This document shows positions 42,921 through 51,176 of a DNA stretch of 64,000 nt, in pieces (the stretch's first letter is position 1; each line of letters starts with the position of its first letter). The notes below the pieces were generated by a model. The model searched no databases and was not told the origin of the DNA. It was given only the letters and a program-made list of their open reading frames with translations. Origin of the DNA: Promethearchaeota archaeon (GTDB lineage Archaea; Asgardarchaeota; Lokiarchaeia; Sigyniarchaeales; SOKP01). Position numbers and translations under genes: made by a program. The stretch is from NCBI GenBank assembly GCA_016839555.1, contig JAEOUA010000003.1:1-64000 (forward strand), given 5' to 3'.

Positions 42921-43748
42921 CTAACGCATTTTAAATAAATCTTCTATTTCACAGTTTAGAACTTCTGCTATCTTATAAGCTAGCAATAAGCTTGGATTAT
43001 ATCTTCCTTCTTCCAAGTAATTGATAGTTTGAACAGGAACTCCGACCTTTTCAGCTAATTTTCCAGGAGATAGGTTTTCTTTTTCTCTCAATTCCTTTAT
43101 CTTCGTTTCTAATTTTTCACCACCTCTCATCTTTGAAAGGATGTAGCTAATAAAATTATCAAATGCTAATTCTTCGGGTTTAAAAATTTTATCTTCCAAT
43201 CCACTTGGAATTCCAGCATACTTTGTGATCATTTCATTTATTTTATTCTCAATATTTCGAGGCTCTTTTAATCCTGGAATGAATCCTTCGGGTTTAACTA
43301 CACCTCCTCCTTGAGCTGATTGTGCTGCTGCTGAAGAACCTGCTGTCTCAATTTTCACAGTAAATAAATCATACATCCGATCAAATACCCCATTCACAAT
43401 GTTAATATTTTGAATTCTACTATAAGGAATCGTAGCTCGAGTCTTAGTGAATACACCATGATTTATCACGATGTTTTCTTTCGAAAAGGTATAATAGAAG
43501 TTTCTTATATAAGCCTTTAAATAGGAATTCGCTGAAATCACGATCATCAAGTATGGGATTATTACAGTTGTAAGTATTAATATGATCACCAATATGGTAA
43601 ATTTTCCTGCAAATATTAATATCAAAAGATAAATCACCAGGATGGGGCCAAATAAGAATGCCCATATACCGATATTTATTTTTACTAGTTCCTTTTTCTT
43701 ATAACTATAATCTATAGTTCCTTCATAAGATTCTTTTTTTTCATTCAT
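42921..43748 (-). CDS. Membrane PH-domain (DUF304) protein fused to an XRE helix-turn-helix
   Basis: The 275-residue protein has two membrane helices (about 28-50 and 54-72) and a bacterial PH-like domain with ENIVINHGVFTKTRATIPYSRIQNINI and IETAGSSAAAQ (about 88-155), as in YdbT/DUF304. A C-terminal HTH follows (LREKENLSPGKLAEKVGVPVQTINYLEEGRYNPSL). A DUF304 membrane protein carrying an XRE domain would place a DNA-binding domain at the membrane. It precedes a free XRE gene (84 bases downstream on the same strand). Function unknown; the fusion itself is the notable feature. Confidence 0.8.
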   Translation of the reverse strand: MNEKKESYEGTIDYSYKKKELVKINIGIWAFLFGPILVIYLLILIFAGKFTILVIILILTTVIIPYLMIVISANSYLKAYIRNFYYTFSKENIVINHGVFTKTRATIPYSRIQNINIVNGVFDRMYDLFTVKIETAGSSAAAQSAQGGGVVKPEGFIPGLKEPRNIENKINEMITKYAGIPSGLEDKIFKPEELAFDNFISYILSKMRGGEKLETKIKELREKENLSPGKLAEKVGVPVQTINYLEEGRYNPSLLLAYKIAEVLNCEIEDLFKMR

Positions 43749-44014
43749 TTTTTTTGATCACTCTTTTTTTTCAATTGTAAGTTAAATATTACATGTAAAA
43801 TATATTCAACACTTATATTTAAATCTTTCGATCCTATATAAAAAAATTTTTTTTTATCAATTTTCTATCAATCATAAAGTTTACATTATATAAAATTCTA
43901 ATAAAAAAATTAAAATTAAGTATTTTTAATAAATATTGTATAGTTTATTTAACAATTGAAAATAATATTGAAAAATATTAGAGAAAAAATCCAGAAAAGA
44001 AATAATATGTCTCA

Positions 44015-44064
44015 GGTTCGGACAGAACCATAGAGATTAAATCCTATCATTTTTCGATTTAATC
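44015..44064 (-). other. Two adjacent RNA hairpins after a TGA-containing ORF
   Basis: Within 50 bases are two perfect stems: GATTAAATC/GATTTAATC at 44035-44043 and 44056-44064 (9 bp, 12-base loop), and GGTTC/GAACC at 44015-44019 and 44025-44029 (5 bp, 5-base loop). On the minus strand they begin 18 bases after the stop of the 46-codon ORF at 44082-44222, in the position where an archaeal SECIS would lie. I could not match them to the SECIS consensus by eye. A terminator or other structured RNA is also possible. Confidence 0.45.
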
Positions 44065-44081
44065 CGTAAGATTTAATATAT

Positions 44082-44222
44082 CTATTTTTTTCGTTTTTTA
44101 GTTTTCTTTTTTTTGAAATAATCTTTAAGTCTACGAGTGCAAAAAAGCAACCCATCGATTAATCCTCATCCCGTACATGATATTTTTTCTTTTGGATCAT
44201 ATTCAAATTCTTCAAAATTCAT
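44082..44222 (-). CDS. Candidate micro-selenoprotein or broken zinc-finger gene (in-frame TGA)
   Basis: From ATG 44222 the frame reads 18 codons ending ISCTG, then TGA at 44166-44168, then 27 further codons (GLIDGLLFCTRRLKDYF, a Lys/Arg-rich tail) to a TAG at 44082-44084. If TGA encodes Sec, the result is a 46-residue protein with a CxxU redox motif and a later Cys. A TATA-like TTTTTAATATAATA at 44241-44254, about 25 bases before the ATG, indicates transcription. Two hairpins follow the stop. Lokiarchaeota are known to make selenoproteins. Alternatives are a gene inactivated by a Cys-to-TGA mutation (CTGC zinc finger) or an 18-residue peptide. Confidence 0.4.
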
Positions 44223-44563
44223 TTTATTATCAATCAACTCTTTTTAATATAATAGTTAGTTCAGATAATCTCAAAATACATATAAAAACAATTTTTATAT
44301 ATAATAAGAATTTTGAAATAAAGTAAATGAAAATTAATCTCGTGATTTAATAAGGTTTATGTAAGTAGTATCTTTAAGAAATTTAAACTAAAAGCCTAAA
44401 TTTTTTTCCTCTATTCTTATTTATTTATTTTATTTAAAGAGTTGAGAAATACTGGTAAGATCATTATTAATTAAAATAGATATTTTTAATAATTGGATTA
44501 TAAATGTTTTAATTAGGAATAACATTTCTTATAAGTAATGAAATGATTAAAGTAGGTGAAATT
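44223..44563. other. Divergent intergenic region with promoters
   Basis: About 340 bases separate the 46-codon ORF on the minus strand from the zinc-ribbon membrane protein on the plus strand. The minus-strand TATA-like box is at 44241-44254. On the plus side, AGGTGA at 44554-44559 is a Shine-Dalgarno site for ATG 44564. No other gene or RNA is recognised. Confidence 0.5.
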
Positions 44564-45157
44564 ATGAGTAATAATCATCCATATGAACGGCATTATAAAA
44601 AAGAAAAATATGAATCTTCTATGGGAGCATTTGGTGTTGGTCTGGTGTTTTTATTTGTAGCAATAATTAGTCTTGTATTTATTGCATTAGATATTGAATT
44701 CATGGGTTTAAGAGCATGGGGGTATTGGTTATTTATCCCCGCATTCTTTATTATATTGGGTGGTTTCTCCCAACTTTACACGAATTATCAATATAAAAAA
44801 GCAGTAAAAGCGGCAATTGCGGAAAGAAATTATCAAGGAACGCATAAACTTGAAAATTTAGCCTTAGAAGTAGGAATTAAACCTTCAGATATACTTCAAA
44901 TCTTACTTAAATTGAGAGAGAAAGGGGAAATTCGCTATAAATTTAATCCAAGTACTGGAGAAATTGTACTCGGTCAACAAGTGAAATATGAACCAGTAGA
45001 AGAATTTAAGAGAATTCCGCAGCCAATAAAAAGAGAAGAAAAGGAAAAGCCTAAAGAAGAAGTAATAGTATCAGGTAAGAAGATATATTGTCCATATTGT
45101 GGGCATAATATTCGAGAAGGAGCTAATTTTTGTGAAAATTGTGGCTCGCAACTTTAG
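44564..45157 (+). CDS. Membrane protein with C-terminal zinc ribbon
   Basis: The 197-residue protein has two membrane helices (about 25-45 and 53-73), then a winged-helix-like segment (LENLALEVGIKPSDILQILLKLREKGEIRY), a charged linker, and a zinc ribbon (IYCPYCGHNIREGANFCENCGSQL, C-x2-C-x10-C-x2-C). Such zinc-ribbon tails are common in archaeal membrane proteins of unknown role. ATG 44564 has an AGGTGA site at 44554-44559; the ATG at 44543 lacks one. The winged-helix-like part resembles those of regulators with PCI or HTH folds. Function not assigned. Confidence 0.7.
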   Translation: MSNNHPYERHYKKEKYESSMGAFGVGLVFLFVAIISLVFIALDIEFMGLRAWGYWLFIPAFFIILGGFSQLYTNYQYKKAVKAAIAERNYQGTHKLENLALEVGIKPSDILQILLKLREKGEIRYKFNPSTGEIVLGQQVKYEPVEEFKRIPQPIKREEKEKPKEEVIVSGKKIYCPYCGHNIREGANFCENCGSQL

Positions 45158-45239
45158 TATTATAGATTTTTTTTATTTTTTAATATAACATTAATTAGAT
45201 CATTATTTTAGAAATATTGATTATATTTTTTATCAGTAA

Positions 45240-45362
45240 AAACAGTTCTTTGAAGGAGTATTTAAGGTTTATCTTAATCCCGAAAACTATGCCGAAACTT
45301 GTGATTTTTATGAAAAGATGCGTTCTTTACAGCAAAAATATTTGAAAGAAAAAAAAAAATAA
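45240..45362 (+). pseudogene. C-terminal gene remnant without a start codon
   Basis: After a TAA at 45237-45239 an open frame encodes 40 residues (KQFFEGVFKVYLNPENYAET..., ending YLKEKKK) and stops at 45360-45362. It has natural-looking composition, but no ATG, GTG or TTG before its last third. It may be the end of a decayed gene; the phrase PENYAETCDFYEKM vaguely recalls glyoxalase-type folds, which is not enough for a call. Confidence 0.35.
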
Positions 45363-45382
45363 TCTTATAATTCTTTTATATA

Positions 45383-46195
45383 CTAATTATCTTGTTCTTT
45401 CTCTAGGTCCCGATTAATCTTTTTTACCGTCAACATGGATGCTGAAACGTACCAAACAGTAAGGGAAGACATCAATAGCCATTTCCACACTGGAGCCCAT
45501 TGCCAAGGTGGTAAATATGTCCAGAAATTATCTGTGTACCATAAATAAGGTACTGTATAGAAAAAGAAAAAGAATATTGGGGTTAATATCCAAGTATTAA
45601 TTACAAATAATACTCGCAATATGGTTGAATGTGTAATTCCAATCTGTTCTTCAAGAATATCAGGAAATATTATATAATGTGAAGATACCAGAATTCCACT
45701 AATCATGAAAAAAGAAAACGCAAAATCAGCTACGATGTCATGCCAAGGTATACCAATTGGAAATAATTTATCCCACACTTCTCCAACATCCTCAGAGAGG
45801 ACACCTGTTAAAAATAAACCCCCCATTGCTATTAACATGCAGAATACAGTTACATTCCCAAGTATTTTTCGTAATAATTTTGGATTATCTCCTATTAGTA
45901 TTTTTTTCATATATAAAGAGGGAGGAATCGTTAATAGCGCAGTATTCATCATCCCATAATTAATAATGATTGGCATTGGCGTTAGATCCTGGTTACCCAA
46001 ATCACTTATATAATTAATAGCGGGATTATATCCGGCAGGATCATAAAAGGGTCCGGCAGGATCAAATTGTCCAATCAAAATTGCGATAAGGACACAAGAT
46101 ACCCATATAAACGTCGCAGCAATATATGATAACTTAACCACTTTTGGGCTAGTTAGATACTGATAAAAATTATAAATATGATCTCTAAATTTCAT
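45383..46195 (-). CDS. DUF998 membrane protein
   Basis: This 270-residue protein has about seven membrane helices. The N-terminal helix leads into GQFDPAGPFYDPAGYNPAINYISDLGNQ, then GMMNTALLTIP, and HDIVADFAFSFFMISG, which is the layout of DUF998 proteins (NxxSDLG motif). ATG 46195 is preferred; the frame extends to a TTG at 46246. DUF998 function is unknown, but some family members lie near lipid or drug-response genes. It is divergent from the methyltransferase operon at 46347. Confidence 0.75.
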   Translation of the reverse strand: MKFRDHIYNFYQYLTSPKVVKLSYIAATFIWVSCVLIAILIGQFDPAGPFYDPAGYNPAINYISDLGNQDLTPMPIIINYGMMNTALLTIPPSLYMKKILIGDNPKLLRKILGNVTVFCMLIAMGGLFLTGVLSEDVGEVWDKLFPIGIPWHDIVADFAFSFFMISGILVSSHYIIFPDILEEQIGITHSTILRVLFVINTWILTPIFFFFFYTVPYLWYTDNFWTYLPPWQWAPVWKWLLMSSLTVWYVSASMLTVKKINRDLEKEQDN

Positions 46196-46346
46196 ATTCA
46201 CTAGGAAAAGTAGTATATTTAATAAATATGAGTAATCTAATACCAAGAAATAACTTAATTTCTAAAAAAAATATTAGTAAAAATATTAGTATTATTAATA
46301 TTAATAACAATTATTTAAATAGATCTAATTCTAAGGAGATATAGAA

Positions 46347-47480
46347 ATGATAAAAATGATAAAGCAAGATAAGTTTCCACAAGAATGCCAAGAATATATG
46401 ACCCCTAAAGAAAGAATAATGGGTCTTATAATGCGAAAAAAACTAGATAGGATCCCAGTTTTCCCATTTGTTTCCGCGGCGGCTGCTCAGATTCTAAATT
46501 TGAACTATGGAGAATATGCAAAGAAGCCAGATTTATTTCTGCGTGCTCAAGTAGAAGCGCAAAGACTTATTGGTTACGATGCGATTACTGCTATTCCGGA
46601 TCTATGTGTTGAGGCGCAGGGGTTTGGCGCAAAAATTATTTATCCAGATAATAATGCGGCATACCCAGATCCATATAATCCTATTATAAAATCTCCGAGT
46701 GAATATAAAAATATTGATAAATTATTCGATTGGTCTCATGCAGACCGCATGAAGAATCAAATTGAAGTGGTAAGAACTATAAACGAGCAATTACCAGAGA
46801 TGATGATAGGGGGTTTCTCGATTGGTCCTCTCGGGCTTATTTCAAGGTTACGCAATGCTAACGAACTATTGCGGGATTTTGTTCATAATAAAGACAAACT
46901 TCACGATGCTTGTGAAAAAGTGGTTGAAATTCAAATTGAATATATTGAAAAGCAAATCGAGGCAGGAGCTAGAACTATTATGCTTCCGGTCGTTTTAGCT
47001 GAAAGGGAACTAATGAGCAAAGAAATGTGGCTAGAATTAGATATGCCATACCAAGCAAGAATAGCTAAATTTATAAAGAGAAAAAGGGCTCTCTATGCGG
47101 TTCATACATGTGGTCGAGGTCCTTATTTCGATCTTCTCATTGAGCATCTCGGACCAGTAGTCATCCAAAACGCTTTTTTACCGGATGGCGTTAAGACCGA
47201 AGAAGAAATGGTCGAAAAATATGGTAAAAAGTTAGTTTTCCTAGGTTTTTTAAGTGTTGCGTTACTTGCTTGGTCAAGTCCAAGTGAAGTTATAGCAGAG
47301 TGTAAAAGACAAATTGATGTCTTTGGAAAGTCTCCTGCTGGCTATATACTTGGAGCATCATGCGAATATCCTCCATATGCACCATTGTATAACGCGATGG
47401 CAGTTGTTAAAGCAGCTAGGATGTATGGGGCAAATTTTAAAAAAGGAGAAGGACCTAATTATGAAGGGGAGGATGTGTAG
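46347..47480 (+). CDS. UroD-family methylcobamide methyltransferase (MtaA/MtbA-like)
   Basis: The 377-residue protein begins PKERIMGLIMRKKLDRIPVFPF, the N-terminal signature of UroD-type methyltransferases (MtaA, MtbA, CmuA). A zinc site is visible: HTCG in ALYAVHTCGRGPYFDLL and Cys in GASCEYPPYAPLYN (H-x-C-x(n)-C). The family moves methyl groups between corrinoid proteins and a thiol such as coenzyme M, or from a methylated substrate. Its corrinoid protein starts 5 bases after its stop. ATG 46347 follows an AAGGAGAT sequence, a good ribosome-binding site. It is uncertain whether it acts as MtaA-like or as a substrate methyltransferase. Confidence 0.88.
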   Translation: MIKMIKQDKFPQECQEYMTPKERIMGLIMRKKLDRIPVFPFVSAAAAQILNLNYGEYAKKPDLFLRAQVEAQRLIGYDAITAIPDLCVEAQGFGAKIIYPDNNAAYPDPYNPIIKSPSEYKNIDKLFDWSHADRMKNQIEVVRTINEQLPEMMIGGFSIGPLGLISRLRNANELLRDFVHNKDKLHDACEKVVEIQIEYIEKQIEAGARTIMLPVVLAERELMSKEMWLELDMPYQARIAKFIKRKRALYAVHTCGRGPYFDLLIEHLGPVVIQNAFLPDGVKTEEEMVEKYGKKLVFLGFLSVALLAWSSPSEVIAECKRQIDVFGKSPAGYILGASCEYPPYAPLYNAMAVVKAARMYGANFKKGEGPNYEGEDV

Positions 47481-47485
47481 AAAAA

Positions 47486-48130
47486 ATGTCAAAAGAAGAG
47501 ATTTTATTAAAGCTTAAAGAAAGCGTGATTGATTACGACTGCGAGGCGGCAAAAGAAACTGCTAAGGAAGCCTTGGAAGCAGGAATCGATCCTATAGAAG
47601 CTTTGAAGGAGGGTCTTTATTTAGGTTTAAAAGAAGTATGCGATCAATATGAAGATACTGTCTTCCCAACTGATATGATATTAGCGTCTGATGCTTTTTA
47701 CGAGGGTTTTGACGTTTTAAAATCCAGCATAGATCCGGAAAAAGCAGATAAGATGAAGAAAGGAACAGCAGTCATTGGTGTTGTAGAAGGCGATGTGCAT
47801 GACCTTGGAAAGAATATCGTAAAGTATTTAATGGAAGCTGAAGGATTTGAAATTCACGATTTAGGTTTTGATGTAAAGGCTGAGAAATTTATAGAAGAAG
47901 CCGAAAAATACGACGCAGATCTGATCCTAATCTCTCTCATGTTAAGTTCAATGTACCCACAAATTAAAAAAATTGTTGAATTGGCTAAAAACAAGGGTTT
48001 GAAAGCAAAAATTATGGCGGGAGGAGGTCCAGTATCAGAAAAAATAGCCTTTAAATATGGCGCCGATGGCTGGGCTCTTACAGCTCCTTTAGCCGTCAAA
48101 AAAGCGTTAGATTTGCTTAATAAACCTTAA
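47486..48130 (+). CDS. Corrinoid (B12-binding) methyl carrier protein
   Basis: The 214-residue protein has an N-terminal helical cap (about 1-85) and a Rossmann-type cobalamin domain with GDVHDLGKNIV, where His is the lower cobalt ligand (DxHxxG), then SLMLSSMYPQ and AGGGPVSEK (GG turn). These are the methyltransferase corrinoid subunits such as MtbC, MtaC or MttC. It starts 5 bases downstream of the UroD-type gene, with GGAGGATG-type spacing (GAAGGGGAGGATG). Together they could feed methyl groups into the C1 pathway; no substrate-specific MtaB/MttB homologue is in the window. Confidence 0.93.
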   Translation: MSKEEILLKLKESVIDYDCEAAKETAKEALEAGIDPIEALKEGLYLGLKEVCDQYEDTVFPTDMILASDAFYEGFDVLKSSIDPEKADKMKKGTAVIGVVEGDVHDLGKNIVKYLMEAEGFEIHDLGFDVKAEKFIEEAEKYDADLILISLMLSSMYPQIKKIVELAKNKGLKAKIMAGGGPVSEKIAFKYGADGWALTAPLAVKKALDLLNKP

Positions 48131-48163
48131 AAGTTCAAATATAATTAAACTCTATTTTATTAT

Positions 48164-48568
48164 TTGTATATAAAAATGCTTTTAACCCCTAATAAGATTT
48201 ACGAAGATTTTAGAAATAATAATTTGGATAAAACTACTGCGTCAAAATTGTTAATATCGTTGATAGATAATAGTAAAAATGATGTTATTAGAGTTAATTG
48301 CGTTGAAATTATTGAAAAAATCGGGCATAAGGACCAAAAAATTTTCAAATTTTTAGAAAACTTATTGATATCATACGCAAATAAACAAGTCAGGTTAGCG
48401 GCTATTAATGTAATTAAAAGTAACTTCCTAAATAAAGCTCTGCCACCAATGATCTGGGCTATTCAGAACGAATCTTCAATCCATTGTTTAAAAGTGATTA
48501 ATTCGGCTTTAATTAGAATAATAGAAAGCTTAGTGAATAGTTATTTGATTTTTGCAATTCTTTTCTAA
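48164..48568 (+). CDS. Short HEAT-repeat protein, probably truncated
   Basis: This 134-residue protein consists of HEAT-like helical repeats (NKIYEDFRNNNLDKTTASKLLISLIDNSKNDVIR, then VNCVEIIEKIG and RLAAINVIKS). The start LLTPNKIYEDFRNNNLDKTTA resembles Lokiarchaeal HEAT proteins that are usually much longer. Here the ORF ends after about three repeats with a hydrophobic, AT-coded tail (YLIFAILF), which suggests truncation. It is 33 bases after the corrinoid gene, but with no functional tie. Confidence 0.6.
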   Translation: MYIKMLLTPNKIYEDFRNNNLDKTTASKLLISLIDNSKNDVIRVNCVEIIEKIGHKDQKIFKFLENLLISYANKQVRLAAINVIKSNFLNKALPPMIWAIQNESSIHCLKVINSALIRIIESLVNSYLIFAILF

Positions 48569-48648
48569 TTTGCAAAATTTTTATCCTTTTTTTAGCTTAT
48601 AATCAAAATAAGATTATAACTATATATATAAGAACTATGAAAGAATTA

Positions 48649-49836
48649 TTATACATATTCAATTGTCCCGGGAGGTTTAGGTGTAATATCATAATACACA
48701 GACTTTATTTCATTAAGGATAAGCAATTTCGATGCTATTTTACGTAAAAATAATATTGGTAGATTTGTTACAGTAGCAGTACGCGCATCTATACTATTGA
48801 TGCATCTTATAGCAATATCAAATTTTCCATTTGGACTAATTTCTAATTCATATAGTAATCTTGAAAAACCTTTAATAGTAGAGGCAAGAGTAATTAAATT
48901 ATCATAATCCCATTTTCCTTTTATTGCCAGTGGAAATTCATAAGTTCGTTTTCCCTCAATCATTCCTGTAACTTTGGTATCCAATATCTCTTCACTTATA
49001 GCAGCAAATACTTGAAAAGGTTCTTGTTCACCTAAGTTGTTAATTATCATTGGCCTCCCGTATTTCCTTATATAATAATCTTCAATAAAAGATTCAACAA
49101 TGTCATGAACTTTTTTCTCAACAGAAAGATTTTCTTCTGTAACAGCTCCAATTATTCTTGTTGCCAGTGCCGGACCTGGAAAAGCTTTTCGATAAATTAA
49201 TTCTTGAGGCATATCCAAATATTTTAGAAGCTCTCGAATCTCATCTTTAGTCAAACTTGCGACAGGCTGGATTGTGGCCTCTACATCGTATTCAATAGCT
49301 AAATTATGCTGACTTTTTATAAACCCATCCTTATGATTTTCCATTAAGTTTTGTTCTTCTTTCAGAGACATCGTTTCTTTTAAATCGTTTATTCTGACCC
49401 CAAAAGATTCTTCTATATCGGGAAGTATGGTACCATCTGCTAATAAATCACAGTCTTCCTCTTTTATTACCTTGCTAATAATGTGGGAATAGGCGTCTTT
49501 AAAGAGCTTTCTTTTCTTTTCAGCATCTTCTACACCATATATTTTTGGTAAAAATTCATTTCTAATATCAATAACTTTAACATTTGGAAATAAATTTTTA
49601 ATATATTCCCGCTCTTCTCTTTCCTTAATAATTCTCATCAGTCCATGGTCTATAAATACGGGAATTGTTTCAATATTTGCCCTCTCTAATAAGAGATAGG
49701 TAATTGAGCTGTCTATTCCTCCCGAGAGAGCACAAAAAACCTTTTTATCTTTCGCATACTTTCTTAAAAATTTGATTGCCTCATTAATGAATTGTTCTGA
49801 ATTTTTAAAAAAAGATATTAAACGGTGATTGAGCAT
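48649..49836 (-). CDS. guaA: GMP synthase, ATP-pyrophosphatase subunit (GuaAb)
   Basis: The enzyme converts XMP to GMP. The 395-residue protein is the synthetase half: P-loop VFCALSGGIDSS, the dimer/XMP-binding region PGPALATRIIG, and the C-terminus DITPKPPGTIEYV, which matches the family's KPPATIEWE. Archaea split GMP synthase into an amidotransferase (guaAa) and this subunit. It is longer than the usual 310 residues because of an insert in the middle (about 155-190, DLKETMSLKEEQNLMENHKD), and the amidotransferase subunit is not near. The ATG at 49836 is the natural start. Confidence 0.9.
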   Translation of the reverse strand: MLNHRLISFFKNSEQFINEAIKFLRKYAKDKKVFCALSGGIDSSITYLLLERANIETIPVFIDHGLMRIIKEREEREYIKNLFPNVKVIDIRNEFLPKIYGVEDAEKKRKLFKDAYSHIISKVIKEEDCDLLADGTILPDIEESFGVRINDLKETMSLKEEQNLMENHKDGFIKSQHNLAIEYDVEATIQPVASLTKDEIRELLKYLDMPQELIYRKAFPGPALATRIIGAVTEENLSVEKKVHDIVESFIEDYYIRKYGRPMIINNLGEQEPFQVFAAISEEILDTKVTGMIEGKRTYEFPLAIKGKWDYDNLITLASTIKGFSRLLYELEISPNGKFDIAIRCINSIDARTATVTNLPILFLRKIASKLLILNEIKSVYYDITPKPPGTIEYV

Positions 49837-49922
49837 GAGTTTTATTAAGATTTTCTATTTTTTTAAATTTCAGATAATATTTATTAAGAAAATATTAAAA
49901 AATTTCTTTATTTTTATGAGCG

Positions 49923-51098
49923 TTATTCAAATAAATAAGGGGTATTTGTTATTTGTTCTGGTTTTCCTTTTCTTATGATAAAATCATCCTCTAAATCTAT
50001 GGCACCCCATTTAGGAATAATAATTTTTGGTTCTAAAGCAATTACCATATTTTCTTTTAATCTAATATTGGCATTTGGTAAAATAACTGGGGGCTCATCG
50101 AGTTCTAATCCAATTCCATGTCCAAGCCCTTGATAATAATAACCATCTCCTTGAAAAAACCTCCCTAAACCTTCTTTCTCTAATAATTCTTTCATCCTAT
50201 TATAAATCTTATCAACTTTTATTCCCGCTCTTAAATATTCTGACTTAATCTCATCATATACATGCTTTAAAATTAGATATCTTTCTTTAAATTTCTCAGG
50301 ATAAGAATAAACATAAAATGTACGAGCATGATCCGCATGATAGCCCTTATAGTTAATCGCATAATCACACATCACAATATCTCCCTTATTAATTACTCGG
50401 TCAGAATAGCCGTATGGAATTGCTTTAGACAATCCATCCCCAGATAAGATAGGAAAATAACTTGGAATATAAAGGTTTTTTCCGCTTGCCAAGATTAAAA
50501 AATTCTCTCCAAATGCATTGTTAATTCTACTAAAATGGACTGATTTATTTTTTATAGCTTCATGAACTACTTCTGCTACAACTTCATATTCTTTAATCCC
50601 TGGCTTTAAAACCTTTGGAATTCTTTCTTGGGTTTTTTGAGCAACTTTTCCTGCCTTCCTAATTATGTTTAGTTCCTTTTGATCTTTTACCATCCTTAGC
50701 TTTCTCAATGAGAGTTCTATATTTTTTATTTTTGCTCCTTTAAGTAGGTCTTTGTAATAAAGATAAAAAGAAGCAGGAAGCGAATCAAGTTCCATACCTA
50801 TTTCTAGTCCCGCTGTTTCTCCTTCAATTTTGAGTAAATAATCTTTGAGTTGTGAAGTTTTTTCTAATTCTACTATATTTTCCAAAACAGATTCTTTTTT
50901 TGCTTTAAAAAAATTTCTCCGGATAAAGAGAGTTACACTTTGGTCTTTGGCGATAATTAAGATACCATATTGAGCAGTACCGCTCAACCAATATAAATTT
51001 TGAATATTTGTGATTAATATATAATCAAGCTTAAGTTTATCTAATAAGTGATATACTTTTTGTAAACGTGCTTTATACTTAAATCCATATTCATCCAT
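49923..51098 (-). CDS. Xaa-Pro aminopeptidase/dipeptidase (M24B)
   Basis: The 391-residue metallopeptidase has an N-terminal creatinase-like domain (VYHLLDKLKLDYILI...) and a pita-bread catalytic domain. Its ligands include CDYAINYKGYHADHARTF (Asp, Asp), GLGHGIGLELDEPP (His) and VIALEPKI (Glu). It cleaves Xaa-Pro bonds. Length is close to archaeal PepQ-type enzymes (350-400). No signal peptide is seen. It follows the 153-residue unknown by about 80 bases and precedes the GMP synthase by 86 bases. Confidence 0.9.
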   Translation of the reverse strand: MDEYGFKYKARLQKVYHLLDKLKLDYILITNIQNLYWLSGTAQYGILIIAKDQSVTLFIRRNFFKAKKESVLENIVELEKTSQLKDYLLKIEGETAGLEIGMELDSLPASFYLYYKDLLKGAKIKNIELSLRKLRMVKDQKELNIIRKAGKVAQKTQERIPKVLKPGIKEYEVVAEVVHEAIKNKSVHFSRINNAFGENFLILASGKNLYIPSYFPILSGDGLSKAIPYGYSDRVINKGDIVMCDYAINYKGYHADHARTFYVYSYPEKFKERYLILKHVYDEIKSEYLRAGIKVDKIYNRMKELLEKEGLGRFFQGDGYYYQGLGHGIGLELDEPPVILPNANIRLKENMVIALEPKIIIPKWGAIDLEDDFIIRKGKPEQITNTPYLFE

Positions 51099-51176
51099 AT
51101 TACTAAATGGAATTATAAATTCTTTAAAAAAAAATCGTTATTTATCCATCAAAATACTAAGTATAATATTTACCGT

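Noticed and set aside
44015..44030. GGTTC...GAACC segment looked like a tRNA T-arm
   Set aside because: No acceptor stem, D-arm or anticodon arm can be built around it; the stem is simply a short hairpin.
45240..45362. Possible glyoxalase-type protein
   Set aside because: Only a 40-residue fragment without a start remains; similarity is too weak for a functional call, so it is listed as a remnant.
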